NCBI GenBank assembly: GCA_007131745.1
Contig: SLPX01000389.1
Location: 1-37,732, forward strand
Reading direction: 5' to 3'
From: Myxococcales bacterium
GTDB taxonomy: Bacteria > Myxococcota > Polyangia > HGW-17 > SLPX01
Length of the DNA stretch: 37,732 nucleotides
Position 1 is the stretch's first letter. Every line of letters begins with the position of its first letter. This document shows, in pieces, positions 27,317 through 36,685 of the stretch. Both the position numbers and the translations under genes were made by a program. The notes under the pieces are model-generated. The model worked only from the letters and a program-made list of their open reading frames with translations, did not search any database and was not told the DNA's origin.

Positions 27317-29098
27317 TCAACCCTTTTTCCCGGAAGAGCGCGATCGCTTTTGATTTGCCCTGGATTTCTTTTTTTGCAGTAACTTTGCAAGAACCCCTTT
27401 TTTGAAAATGAAAACCAGATAAATAGACAAGAGCAGATTTGCATATCCAAAGAGATCACCGACCGCTGCATAGATCGTAGAAGGGGGCTCCATCAAAGCA
27501 ATATCACTGATTAATATGTGTGAATAGGGCCATTTCTTTGCTCTGTAAACTCCTTCGCGCAGCTTTTCATATCCAGCTGAGCGAATCTCTGATGCAGGAT
27601 CTCCCCCCGGATCGGACTCTGATCTGGCGCCGACAGCGGGAGCGTACAAGATGACCTTTCCGGTTGAATCGATAAAGGATGAAACCCCCGTGTTTACAGC
27701 TCTTACCATCGGTATTCTGTTTTCAACCGAGCGGTATACAGCCAGTGCCAAGTGCTGGTATGGTTCGGAAGTGTCTCCAAACCAGGCATCATTGGTCACG
27801 TTTATAAAAATATTTGGTTTCAGGCGGGCCAATTTGCGTCCGAACGCAGGAATTATGTCTTCGTAACAAATCATCGGACCCAGGTTGAAAACTCTGCCTT
27901 CATGCCAAAAAGGAAATACTTTAATTTCATCTCCTCTTTCAAAGTTGGACATTCTGTGCCTCTTAAAGATGTGCTTCATGAAATCCAACTGATCGTAAAA
28001 AGGGATGTATTCTCCGAATATCAAGAGATAGATCTTGTCGAACAATCCCACCAAACGACCATGACCATCAAGCTTCAAGGCGGAATTGTATACTTTGCGG
28101 GCCTCCCTTCCGTCCTCGCTCCACTCAACGGTCAACGCTCCAAACACTATGGGGACGTCAAACCCATGTCTGATCCTTATCTTGGCCGGTGTGAGATGGT
28201 CGTCTGACTCGAACTCACGTGGAAGAACATAGGGATATGACGACTCGGGCCAGACGATGAGTTCAGCTCCAAGCGATTGAAGTTTGCGGCTCAATTCCTG
28301 GTGAACACGGAGTTGTCTGTCTTCAAATCCTGGTTTGCCCTTGAGAGTTATTCCGATGTCGGCCTGAACAATCCCAACTTTTACCTTGGGTGCTTTTTCT
28401 TCCGCTTTTTGGTACTGATAAATGCGGACATAACCGTAGACCAGGACAAAAGCAAGAACAGCAATTGCAGGGATCACACCTTTCTTGATAGGCAAACTTT
28501 TGCCTTCGTACCATGCCGACGACAAATCATACAATAATCCGTTTACCATCAACAAAACAAAGGTGACTCCAAGGGGACCGGTCATGTCGGCTATCTGTAT
28601 AACAGGAAGAACCCATGCCTGGGTAATGGCAAGGTACCAGGGAAAAACGAACGGCACGACCAATTCAAGAGCAACTATCAACACAGACCCGGTCCACAAG
28701 GTTTTGCATGCTGTCCTTTTGGACAACACAGCTAAAAACATGCCCCAAAATGCGAACACAAGCCCCTGATATGCGCAAGCCAGCAGGTATAAAGGAACAG
28801 CGGCCACAAGAGGCATATTTCCAAAATTCTGCAACAAGCCTACGATCCAGTAAAACCCTCCACCGTTTGCGGTTATCCCGGTTATCCATGCATACAGAAA
28901 AGCCCTGCGTGGACTTTCTCCTCTGATCGCCCAAAAAGTTGGAACCATTGCAAACCAAGCCAACGGCCAGATGTCAAAATCTGCACAAGCCAGAAACCAA
29001 AGACAACCGGAGAGAAAACAAGCCGAAACCCGTACCCCGATTCGGTACGCGCGCCGGGACTCGATTTTTTCGAAAACCGATTTCAAAATTTGTTTCAT
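27317..29098 (-). CDS. lnt: Apolipoprotein N-acyltransferase
   Basis: This gene encodes 593 residues (E. coli 512). The enzyme adds the third acyl chain to lipoproteins in the inner membrane. Six to eight hydrophobic helices span about residues 22-230 and one more lies near the C terminus. The nitrilase-type catalytic domain shows the triad: Glu in LIVWPESSYPY (about E285), Lys in FDKIYLLIFGEYIP (about K355) and Cys in MICYEDIIP (about C411). The spacing matches E. coli E267, K335 and C387. Extra length lies mainly in a loop after residue 480 and a Lys/Arg-rich C-terminal tail. It follows ychF by 48 bases, with AGGAGG in the gap; several predicted lipoproteins in this window would be substrates. 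Confidence 0.94.
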   Translation of the reverse strand: MKQILKSVFEKIESRRAYRIGVRVSACFLSGCLWFLACADFDIWPLAWFAMVPTFWAIRGESPRRAFLYAWITGITANGGGFYWIVGLLQNFGNMPLVAAVPLYLLACAYQGLVFAFWGMFLAVLSKRTACKTLWTGSVLIVALELVVPFVFPWYLAITQAWVLPVIQIADMTGPLGVTFVLLMVNGLLYDLSSAWYEGKSLPIKKGVIPAIAVLAFVLVYGYVRIYQYQKAEEKAPKVKVGIVQADIGITLKGKPGFEDRQLRVHQELSRKLQSLGAELIVWPESSYPYVLPREFESDDHLTPAKIRIRHGFDVPIVFGALTVEWSEDGREARKVYNSALKLDGHGRLVGLFDKIYLLIFGEYIPFYDQLDFMKHIFKRHRMSNFERGDEIKVFPFWHEGRVFNLGPMICYEDIIPAFGRKLARLKPNIFINVTNDAWFGDTSEPYQHLALAVYRSVENRIPMVRAVNTGVSSFIDSTGKVILYAPAVGARSESDPGGDPASEIRSAGYEKLREGVYRAKKWPYSHILISDIALMEPPSTIYAAVGDLFGYANLLLSIYLVFIFKKGVLAKLLQKKKSRANQKRSRSSGKKG

Positions 29099-29146
29099 GG
29101 GGCTGACAAACCTCCTGTGTTTACCTGCTGCAAAGCGGCATGAACC

Positions 29147-30238
29147 TTAAATATTGAAGCGAAACCGAACAACATCTCCGTCCTTTATCTGATAGTCTCT
29201 GCCCTCTATCCTGACCAGGCCCATTTCCTTCGCCCTGGGCTCTCCGCCGCAACAAATAAAATCATCGTAACCGATGACCTCTGCTTTTATAAACCCTCTT
29301 TCCATGTCTGTGTGAATCTTTCCGGCAGCGACCGGTGTTTTTGTACCTCGCTTTATCGTCCAACTTCCAATCTCACTGCCCACGATTGTGTAGAAAGTAA
29401 TGAGTTGCAGTTTATCGTATGCCGTCCTTACAAGTCTGTCGAGACCCGACTCATCAAGACCCATTTCTGTCAGAAATGTATTTCTATCGGTATCATCTTC
29501 AAGCAAGGCGATTTCAGCCTCCAGCTTTCCGCAAATATATAAGCATGGAGACTTGTTTCTTTCTGCAAAAGATAGAAGGGGTTGCATCGCCGTTGAATCT
29601 GAAAGCTGATCTTCGGAAACGTTTCCGACGTATACAATCGGTTTGGCTGATAGAAGACCCATGTGAGAGGTTTCTTCTATTACTTCCTTGGGTAGCGTCC
29701 GGGCAGGAAGCCCTTGGTCCAGGTGGTCGAAAATACTTTTCAGCAAAGCTGTTTCCGCGGCGGCTTTCTTGTCGCCCACTCGGGCCAGCTTAGAGGTTTT
29801 TTCCATCCGCCGAGACACTGTTCCGAGATCCGCGCACACCAGTTCCAGATTCACGATTTCAGCGTCCCGAATTGGGTCTAAGGTGGCATGAGAAGCGATA
29901 ACTTCGGGATCTCGGAACAACCTCACAACATGTATTACAGCATCAGTGTCCCGGATATTAGCAAGAAACTCCGCTCCCTTTCCTCTGCCGTGCTTTGCAG
30001 CTCCTTCAACCAAGCCGGCTACATCCACAAATTCAAGCGACGTTCGCCTGACCTTTTCATGGTCCACCAGATCGGCAAGGTTCCACAATCTTTGATCAGG
30101 AACGTACACTACGCCCTCGTTTGGATCGATTGTGCAGAATTCGTAATTTTCAACGCGAGCGCCTGCCGATGTCAATGCATTGAAAATCGTTGTTTTTCCT
30201 ACATTAGGCAGTCCTACGATACCGCACCGAAGCGCCAT
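29147..30238 (-). CDS. ychF: Redox/ribosome-associated ATPase YchF (OLA1 family)
   Basis: This gene encodes 363 residues from ATG 30238, identical in length to the E. coli protein and preceded by GGAGG ten bases upstream; an in-frame TTG at 30262 is unlikely. The P loop is GLPNVGKTT and the G3 motif is VDVAGLVEGA. In place of the GTP-specific NKxD there is NVSE, the change that gives YchF its ATP preference. A helical insert follows, then the C-terminal TGS domain (TIVGSEIGSWTIKRG, ending DGDVVRFRFN). YchF binds ribosomes and affects oxidative stress responses in E. coli. It appears to be the first gene of a ychF-lnt operon. Confidence 0.96.
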   Translation of the reverse strand: MALRCGIVGLPNVGKTTIFNALTSAGARVENYEFCTIDPNEGVVYVPDQRLWNLADLVDHEKVRRTSLEFVDVAGLVEGAAKHGRGKGAEFLANIRDTDAVIHVVRLFRDPEVIASHATLDPIRDAEIVNLELVCADLGTVSRRMEKTSKLARVGDKKAAAETALLKSIFDHLDQGLPARTLPKEVIEETSHMGLLSAKPIVYVGNVSEDQLSDSTAMQPLLSFAERNKSPCLYICGKLEAEIALLEDDTDRNTFLTEMGLDESGLDRLVRTAYDKLQLITFYTIVGSEIGSWTIKRGTKTPVAAGKIHTDMERGFIKAEVIGYDDFICCGGEPRAKEMGLVRIEGRDYQIKDGDVVRFRFNI

Positions 30239-30455
30239 GTTATCGATACCTCCTTTATTCAAATAGCTTTTCCGGCGTCCTTCACCGCATTGCTTGTTTT
30301 TTTCGCGGATATTGACCGGGGGATCAATAACTATTGATCAGATGCCGGATTTGTGTTTTGATTTTATTACTTGAACATATTTGTCTGTTTCATATCGGTT
30401 TATCATTGTGTGGTAAATACAGCGTAAGCCGGAAACATCGATCCGAGGCAGAAAC

Positions 30456-32600
30456 GTGTCAGACGATATAGACCCCAAGGGGGAGAAGAGAAAAGCTTTC
30501 AGGGAAAATGGGTTGATGACGCCGGAAAGTCAAAAGAGACTTTCGGAGGAACAATCTGAAGAAGGCGAGGTTCAAGAGCCTCGGACTAATCCTGGATACG
30601 TCATGACTCCCTTGCCCCGTTCTCCTGAACCCGAACCTCTGGGTCCTCTTCCTCCTGTGGGCAGGGCCAAGGAAAACAGCAAAAATCTCCTGCAGAAACC
30701 GTTTGAAAGTTTTTTGAAGTCACTACCGGAAATTTTGCCGCCGACTTCGTTGGCAGGAGAAGATCCTCGGGAAAAGGAAACAGTGGTTCAAAACCCTTTG
30801 ATTGCCGGAAAAACGGCGGTGCCTTGTCTCGAAGATGATGCTATACCCACCTCCAGGATAAGAAGAGTAAATGAGGACGAGTGTTTTTCGGCTGGGGGAA
30901 AAGTTTCCGATCCGGGGGATGTGGAACATGGATCCGGAGAAAGCGAAATCACCAGAGCCGCAAGCGATCATGTTTCCAGCCATGGAGCGTTCGGCCGGCG
31001 CAGCGAAAACAGCGATTCGGAATCAGGTTTTTCGCTTCCATCCATTGATGCATCCCTGTCGTTCGATCCGAGTCGTCTGATGCAACATTCAAGCGAATTG
31101 GAGGACATTTCGCAACTGGCCGCATCTGAGGTGATGGATTTGCTGAGGACAGGGGAAGAAGCTGATGAAGAAACGACAGTGTGGAACGAAAAAAACCCGA
31201 GTTCCCTTAATCAGAGTGGATCGCATGATTTAGCGATAGGCGAGGATCTCCAGAAAAACCGTAACTGGAGGGAACTGGGAGCACGGGTTTCTAGTATTTC
31301 GGATAGTTTGGCTGCCGCCTCGAAGCTGAAGCGGATGACGCCGAGACCCGGCAGTGACGTTATTGCAGGCCGTTATAGAATCGTCGAACGAATAGGTGTC
31401 GGCGGGATGGCTCGAATATTCAAGGTAATCCATGTTGATCTCGGAAAAGCATTTGCCTTGAAAATCATTCATAATGCGTTGTCCGAAGACCCCAAAATGA
31501 GAGAAATGTTCTTTCGTGAAGCCCGGGTTGCTTCATCACTTGAACATCCCAACATAGTTCTAATCACTGATTTTGGAGAAGATGATGAATACGGGGCGTT
31601 CATCGTTATGGAGTATTTGCAGGGATACACCCTTCATTCCAGATTGAAAAAAGACGGCAGGCTTCGGGTTAATCTTGCCTGTGAAGTAGTGCTCCAGATG
31701 GCCGAAGCGCTCCATTTTATTCACAGCCGGGAAATAGTTCATTGCGACATTAAGAGCGAAAACATCTTTCTCTGTGAACCTCCACCGGAGCAGAGGCGCA
31801 GAATCATTGTGAAATTGCTGGATTTTGGGTTGAGCAGGACAAAACAAGCAGGCGGGCACATTTCCCTTTCCGAAGTCGGGGGAACTCCCGAGTACATGGC
31901 ACCGGAAAAGATACGGCGAAAACCCCCATCTCCTTCCATGGACATATATTCTCTTGGAATTCTGTTTTATGAGATGGTGACGGGAGCGCTTCCTTTTTCT
32001 GGAGACATGGAAGAAGTGTTGATGGCGCATCTCAATAAGATGCCTCCACCGCCGTCGACCAAGATTGAAACACCCTTGGATGAGCGGGTGGATGAAATCA
32101 TTATGAAAGCGCTCGAAAAGGATCCCAATGACCGCCAAAAGGATATGGGCGCCCTTGTATTTGAGCTTAGAACCCTGATGGACATGCTGGGGATCGGTAG
32201 AAGACGGCGTGGTGGAGGTTCAGCGGGGCGGATGCAGAAAAAAAATCAGCATGCAAGAAACTGCCAAACCGTTTTCGATACGGTTCCGGTACCCTTGTTT
32301 TCCCTAGACAAGGAAGGACGGATCCTGCTGGCAAACCAAGCATTCTTGACATTCAATAATGCAGAAGCCGAAACCTTGTTGCACAGCCGCATCGAAGATA
32401 CCCGGCTTGCAAAAGTTTGTCCCGAAGTGATTGAAGATTTCAGGCAAACCACGGAAGAAAAGAAAAGAGCCCAAAGAATACTTACCTATCCCGACAAGAC
32501 CAGATCCAAGGAAGTAAGCATCATGATCTGGATTATTCCCAACAACAATCCGGATGATCCAACTGCAGTTATCGGAGTCATCCATCCGTTTTCAGCCTGA
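30456..32600 (+). CDS. Ser/Thr protein kinase with long disordered N terminus and C-terminal PAS domain
   Basis: This gene encodes 714 residues from GTG 30456 with a GAGG ribosome binding site. Residues 1 to about 295 are acidic and proline-rich, without a clear fold. The kinase domain (about 305-575) has GVGGMARIFKV, the catalytic lysine in FALKIIH, LDFGLSR and EYMAPEK. The catalytic loop reads HCDIKSEN instead of HRD, so the Arg before the catalytic Asp is Cys, giving a non-RD kinase that may not depend on activation-loop phosphorylation. The PAS-like domain (about 600-710: VFDTVPVPLFSLDKEGRILLANQAF) could sense a ligand or mediate dimers. There is no transmembrane segment. Confidence 0.88.
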   Translation: MSDDIDPKGEKRKAFRENGLMTPESQKRLSEEQSEEGEVQEPRTNPGYVMTPLPRSPEPEPLGPLPPVGRAKENSKNLLQKPFESFLKSLPEILPPTSLAGEDPREKETVVQNPLIAGKTAVPCLEDDAIPTSRIRRVNEDECFSAGGKVSDPGDVEHGSGESEITRAASDHVSSHGAFGRRSENSDSESGFSLPSIDASLSFDPSRLMQHSSELEDISQLAASEVMDLLRTGEEADEETTVWNEKNPSSLNQSGSHDLAIGEDLQKNRNWRELGARVSSISDSLAAASKLKRMTPRPGSDVIAGRYRIVERIGVGGMARIFKVIHVDLGKAFALKIIHNALSEDPKMREMFFREARVASSLEHPNIVLITDFGEDDEYGAFIVMEYLQGYTLHSRLKKDGRLRVNLACEVVLQMAEALHFIHSREIVHCDIKSENIFLCEPPPEQRRRIIVKLLDFGLSRTKQAGGHISLSEVGGTPEYMAPEKIRRKPPSPSMDIYSLGILFYEMVTGALPFSGDMEEVLMAHLNKMPPPPSTKIETPLDERVDEIIMKALEKDPNDRQKDMGALVFELRTLMDMLGIGRRRRGGGSAGRMQKKNQHARNCQTVFDTVPVPLFSLDKEGRILLANQAFLTFNNAEAETLLHSRIEDTRLAKVCPEVIEDFRQTTEEKKRAQRILTYPDKTRSKEVSIMIWIIPNNNPDDPTAVIGVIHPFSA

Positions 32601-32624
32601 GAACCTAACGAGGGAACCAGAGGC

Positions 32625-35093
32625 TTGCGAGACCAACACGCAGAAAATGCAGACAAGGGCTCGAGATTTGTAAATGTTGCGGTTGCAGCTCCCATCCACC
32701 ATGTTTTGACCTATAGAATACCCGTCGGAAAAGAGGATGTCGCTGTTATCGGGCGCAAGGTTCTGGTTCCATTGGGAAAACGGAAAACAGCTGGTTATAT
32801 AGCGGAAAGAGCATTTCCAACCGATAGCGGCGATTGGAAAGAGATTTCGGCTTTTCATGACGAGATCCTGCCCCCGGAAAATGTCTACATTCTTCTCTGG
32901 GCATCAAGGTATTACGTGTTTCCACCAGGTGAAGCATTGAAGCATGCCTTACCTGCAGGAACACGCGCCTCGAGTGAACGTTTTCGTCTTACTGCCGGCG
33001 GAGCCAATGCATTGAAACAGGATAAAAACATTCTGCATGTCCAAGGCATGGAAATCAGTTCTTCGGAAAAAGAAGTTCTGCAAAGACTGAAGAATGCCGC
33101 CAGCCCCTTGACAAAAAACTTCTTGCTAAGGGATACCGGTTTGCCGTCAGGGATTTTGACCGAGCTTGTCCGGCGAGGTTTTTTGGAGACTTGCCGGGAA
33201 GCGCCTCCAAAGAACGCGCAGCAAGAAGAAATTTGGATTACGGCAACCGGAAAACTGGATGAAGACGGACTGTACCGGCTGTCGAAACGCAGCCCCCGCA
33301 TTTATTCATTGTTCATGCAAGTTCTGGAATCCAAAGAACCGGTTTCTTTGACTAATCTGCGGCGAAATGACAAGAATGCAAGAAAACGAATCCGGGACAT
33401 GGAATTAAAGGGTCTTGTAAGCACGGTCCGAACGGAATTGTTCAGCGACCCTTTCGACCGCATCGATAGATTGGAGTGTAGACCCGTTGTGCTCAACAAT
33501 TCCCAGAAGCTGATTGTGGAAGAGTTGACCCAAGCGGCCAGTGAGTTTCGCCCTTTTCTGCTGCACGGAGTGACTGGAAGCGGAAAGACGGAGATTTACC
33601 TCAACCTCATCGGAAATGCTTTAAAAGCGGGACGATCCGCATTGACGCTTGTACCTGAAATTGCGCTTACACCTCAGCTTGCAGCTAGATTTCATGCTCG
33701 GTTTCCGGGTAGAGTTGCGGTTTTACACAGCGGACTCACTCAAAGAGAAAGAAGGGACAGTTGGGCCCTAATAAGAGCGGGCAAGTTGGATATCGTTGTT
33801 GGGGCCAGGTCAGCTCTGTTTTCTCCATTATCGAATGTAGGAGTCATAGTTATCGATGAAGAACACGACGGTTCTTTCAAACAACAAAAGGGTCTCAGGT
33901 ATCACGCCAGGGATCTTGCACTTGTAAAAGGCCGCCAAGAAAAGGCGACCGTTGTGCTCGGTTCAGCCACTCCAAGCATGGAGAGCTATGCAAACGCTAT
34001 AGGTGGAAAATATAAGCTTTTGGAACTGCCCAATCGTGCAACAAGCAGACCTCTTCCCAGGGTGGAAGTGTTGGATCTCAGGCGTTACGATGCAGTGCAA
34101 GGCGCGCTTACGGCGCCATTGATCAAGGCGCTCAAAGAAACGCTCGAAGCAAAACAACAGGCGATAATTTTTTTGAATCGCCGAGGGTTTGCTCCTTATT
34201 TGATCTGCAACGGATGCGGCAGCGCTGTTTCATGTCCTAACTGCAGTGTATCCTTGACATGGCACAAGGCTCGAAACATGGCAACATGTCATTACTGCGG
34301 TCACTCCGTAATAACACCTAAGAAATGCCCCGATTGCAAAACACCCGAGCCCCGTCCTGTGGGTCTCGGAACGGAAAAGCTTACACAGCTTCTCAGAGAA
34401 CTGTTTGCCGGATCCAGAGTGGCAAGATTGGACAGGGACTCTTCCAGCTTTGGACGAATGACGCAGGTACTGGACGCTTTTAGGCAAAGGAAAGTAGATA
34501 TCTTGGTGGGAACACAGATGGTGACAAAAGGACATGATTTTCCGGGAGTTACCTTGGTCGGTGTAGTTTTGGCTGATCACGGCCTGAACTTTCCGGATTT
34601 TCGCGCTGCGGAGAGAACGTTCCAACTTCTTTGCCAGGTAGCAGGAAGAGCTGGAAGGGGCGATGAGCCTGGTCGCGTGGTAATACAGACCTACAATCCA
34701 AACCACCACTCCATTGTTTGCGCACAAACCCATGATTTTCCAGGTTTTTACAAGCAAGAGTTTTGTTTAAGGCAGCGACTTGGGTATCCGCCGGCGGGCC
34801 GGCTTGTAGCACTGAACTTCAGTGGTACCGATCCGAAAAGGGTTGCTGAGGCAGCCGGTAAGACGGCATTGCACGCCAAAAGTGGGTGGAGTGGACAAGG
34901 AATCGAGGTACTTGGTCCAGCGGAAGCTCCCATATCAAGACTCAAAGGTAAATCAAGATGGCATTTGCTCTTTAAATGTGCAACTCGCAAACCTGTTCAC
35001 GACCTAGTGGAGAATCTTGCAAAAACAATCCCTAAAACTATTTCAGCAGAGGTGAAAATGTACATCGATGTAGATCCTCTCGACATGATGTAG
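32625..35093 (+). CDS. priA: Primosomal protein N' (replication restart helicase PriA)
   Basis: This gene encodes 822 residues from TTG 32625 with GAGGG ten bases upstream; PriA proteins are usually 730-820. The N-terminal 3'-DNA-binding domain includes VAAPIHHVLTYRIP. The helicase core has Walker A HGVTGSGKTEIYL and the DEEH box in VIVIDEEHDGSFKQ. A zinc region has eight cysteines in four pairs (CNGC, CPNC, CHYC, CPDC). Later motifs include GTQMVTKGHDFPGVTLVGV and QVAGRAGRGDEPG. PriA reloads the replicative helicase at stalled forks. The gene starts 24 bases after the kinase and may be cotranscribed with it. Confidence 0.96.
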   Translation: MRDQHAENADKGSRFVNVAVAAPIHHVLTYRIPVGKEDVAVIGRKVLVPLGKRKTAGYIAERAFPTDSGDWKEISAFHDEILPPENVYILLWASRYYVFPPGEALKHALPAGTRASSERFRLTAGGANALKQDKNILHVQGMEISSSEKEVLQRLKNAASPLTKNFLLRDTGLPSGILTELVRRGFLETCREAPPKNAQQEEIWITATGKLDEDGLYRLSKRSPRIYSLFMQVLESKEPVSLTNLRRNDKNARKRIRDMELKGLVSTVRTELFSDPFDRIDRLECRPVVLNNSQKLIVEELTQAASEFRPFLLHGVTGSGKTEIYLNLIGNALKAGRSALTLVPEIALTPQLAARFHARFPGRVAVLHSGLTQRERRDSWALIRAGKLDIVVGARSALFSPLSNVGVIVIDEEHDGSFKQQKGLRYHARDLALVKGRQEKATVVLGSATPSMESYANAIGGKYKLLELPNRATSRPLPRVEVLDLRRYDAVQGALTAPLIKALKETLEAKQQAIIFLNRRGFAPYLICNGCGSAVSCPNCSVSLTWHKARNMATCHYCGHSVITPKKCPDCKTPEPRPVGLGTEKLTQLLRELFAGSRVARLDRDSSSFGRMTQVLDAFRQRKVDILVGTQMVTKGHDFPGVTLVGVVLADHGLNFPDFRAAERTFQLLCQVAGRAGRGDEPGRVVIQTYNPNHHSIVCAQTHDFPGFYKQEFCLRQRLGYPPAGRLVALNFSGTDPKRVAEAAGKTALHAKSGWSGQGIEVLGPAEAPISRLKGKSRWHLLFKCATRKPVHDLVENLAKTIPKTISAEVKMYIDVDPLDMM

Positions 35094-35238
35094 AATCATA
35101 CTTTGTTTGAAAAAAAACGCTCCCAATCCAAAAAACTCAAGATTTTGCTTTCAAATGACCTTCTTCCCTTGCCTTTTGTCTGAAAATACCTAATTTATCA
35201 AATAGGACAAAAAGGGTCTGTGATAGAACTAAGTTTTG

Positions 35239-35247
35239 TGAGATAAT
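35239..35247 (+). promoter_or_regulatory. Possible extended -10 promoter of the downstream sigma factor gene
   Basis: TGAGATAAT (35239-35247) contains GATAAT, five of six matches to TATAAT, preceded by the TG of an extended -10. A matching -35 is absent. It lies in the AT-rich 213-base gap after priA and would give a leader of about 50 bases before ATG 35307. This is a weak prediction made by eye. Confidence 0.35.
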
Positions 35248-35306
35248 AGGGAACGGAACCCAATGAGCAGTAAAAAAATACAGTCTAACTATAGAAGGAT
35301 AATCCC

Positions 35307-36671
35307 ATGAATCAAATAGCAACTTGCAAAATACAACAGTTTCAGGAGCCCGAACCAAGCGGAAACGCAATTTTGGAGAATGAAAAGAATTTGCAAATGG
35401 CGTTCGGCGATTCAGCTGTGGTGGAATCGGAAGCTGGAAACACGTTTGGGGTAGAGACGAAAAAGAGTAAACCAGACCGTGTTTCAGGGGAACATGTTCT
35501 TGCATCCTATTTCCGGGAAATGGCCAACAGATCCGTTCTTTCTGTCGAAGAAGAGATAAGAATGGCCAAACGCATAGAGATCTTCAAAACAGATTTGTGG
35601 AAACAGATTCTGTCCTATCCCCCGATACTCAAAAGCATGATCGAATTGTTGAGAAGAAATGAACACTTATGGTGTGTCGAATTAGAGAGACTAGAAGATG
35701 CCATGAATTTGTTTTCGCGAGGGAAAAGCAACAAGACAGCGAAGATCTTCCAAGTGGCGGTGGAAAAAGCGTCTGCAAAAATGCAGGAGTTGGATACGGA
35801 CGAAAATGTACTTCAGAGCTTGGCGGAGGATGTGGGACGGCTACGTTTGGGATCCGACCCCGCTTGTATAAGGAAGAAAACCGGGTTCAAGGGCAAGAGC
35901 AAAAAATTCCAGACATACGCCGGCAGGGTGATGCAGATCAACAATAGGTTGAGAAAATCCAAAAACAGCTTTGTTGAAGCAAATCTCCGCTTGGTGGTCT
36001 CTATTGCTAAACACTTTAATTACGGCAGGATGAGTCTTGCTGATTTGATCCAGGAAGGCAACATCGGTCTTATGAAGGCAGTGGAGCGGTTTGATTATAA
36101 GCGGGGCTTTCGGTTCTCCACATACGCAAGCTGGTGGATAAGGCATGCAATTTCCCGAGCGCTCGCTGATAAAGGACGAGCAGTTAGGTTGCCGGTGCAC
36201 ATGATAGACACACACCAGCGACTTTCTAAGACGAGGGGAACTTTGGCATCTCGTCTTGGGCGACGGCCGTCAACCGAAGAATTGGCAATGGAAACCGGTA
36301 TTCAGATCGAAAAACTGAGAAAAATGTCAACTTTCATTCTTGAACCCGGTGTATCTTTGGATCGGCAGGTTACAGAAGACGACGGTAGGAGTTTTATAGA
36401 CATGTTGGGAGAAGATGTCGAAGAAAACGACTCCATAACCGACTGGATGAACAACAGGAGAATGTGGGAAGAAACTGAGAAGATCCTGAAAAACCTCCGG
36501 CCTATGGAAAAGGATATTATAAGGAGAAGATACGGTTTGGATGGCGAATCCGAAGAAACACTGAAGGAGATAGGAGAAACCTACCAACTTTCCAGAGAAC
36601 GTATAAGGCAACTACAAGAAAAGATCATCGATAAGCTGAGAAAGGCTTTGAAAAAAGAAGGGTTGATTTAG
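35307..36671 (+). CDS. RpoD/RpoS-family (group 2) RNA polymerase sigma factor
   Basis: This gene encodes 454 residues, with AAGGAT before the ATG. A divergent N terminus is followed by region 1.2 ([27 protein letters not shown]) and a mid-size non-conserved region. Region 2 is highly conserved ([55 protein letters not shown]). Region 3 and region 4 ([43 protein letters not shown]) follow. It is shorter than a typical primary RpoD (about 600) and has no clear region 1.1, so a group 2 alternative sigma, RpoS-like, is most likely. No terminator is visible between its end and the convergent FHA gene 14 bases on. Confidence 0.9.
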   Translation: MNQIATCKIQQFQEPEPSGNAILENEKNLQMAFGDSAVVESEAGNTFGVETKKSKPDRVSGEHVLASYFREMANRSVLSVEEEIRMAKRIEIFKTDLWKQILSYPPILKSMIELLRRNEHLWCVELERLEDAMNLFSRGKSNKTAKIFQVAVEKASAKMQELDTDENVLQSLAEDVGRLRLGSDPACIRKKTGFKGKSKKFQTYAGRVMQINNRLRKSKNSFVEANLRLVVSIAKHFNYGRMSLADLIQEGNIGLMKAVERFDYKRGFRFSTYASWWIRHAISRALADKGRAVRLPVHMIDTHQRLSKTRGTLASRLGRRPSTEELAMETGIQIEKLRKMSTFILEPGVSLDRQVTEDDGRSFIDMLGEDVEENDSITDWMNNRRMWEETEKILKNLRPMEKDIIRRRYGLDGESEETLKEIGETYQLSRERIRQLQEKIIDKLRKALKKEGLI

Positions 36672-36685
36672 ATTCGTAGTGTATT

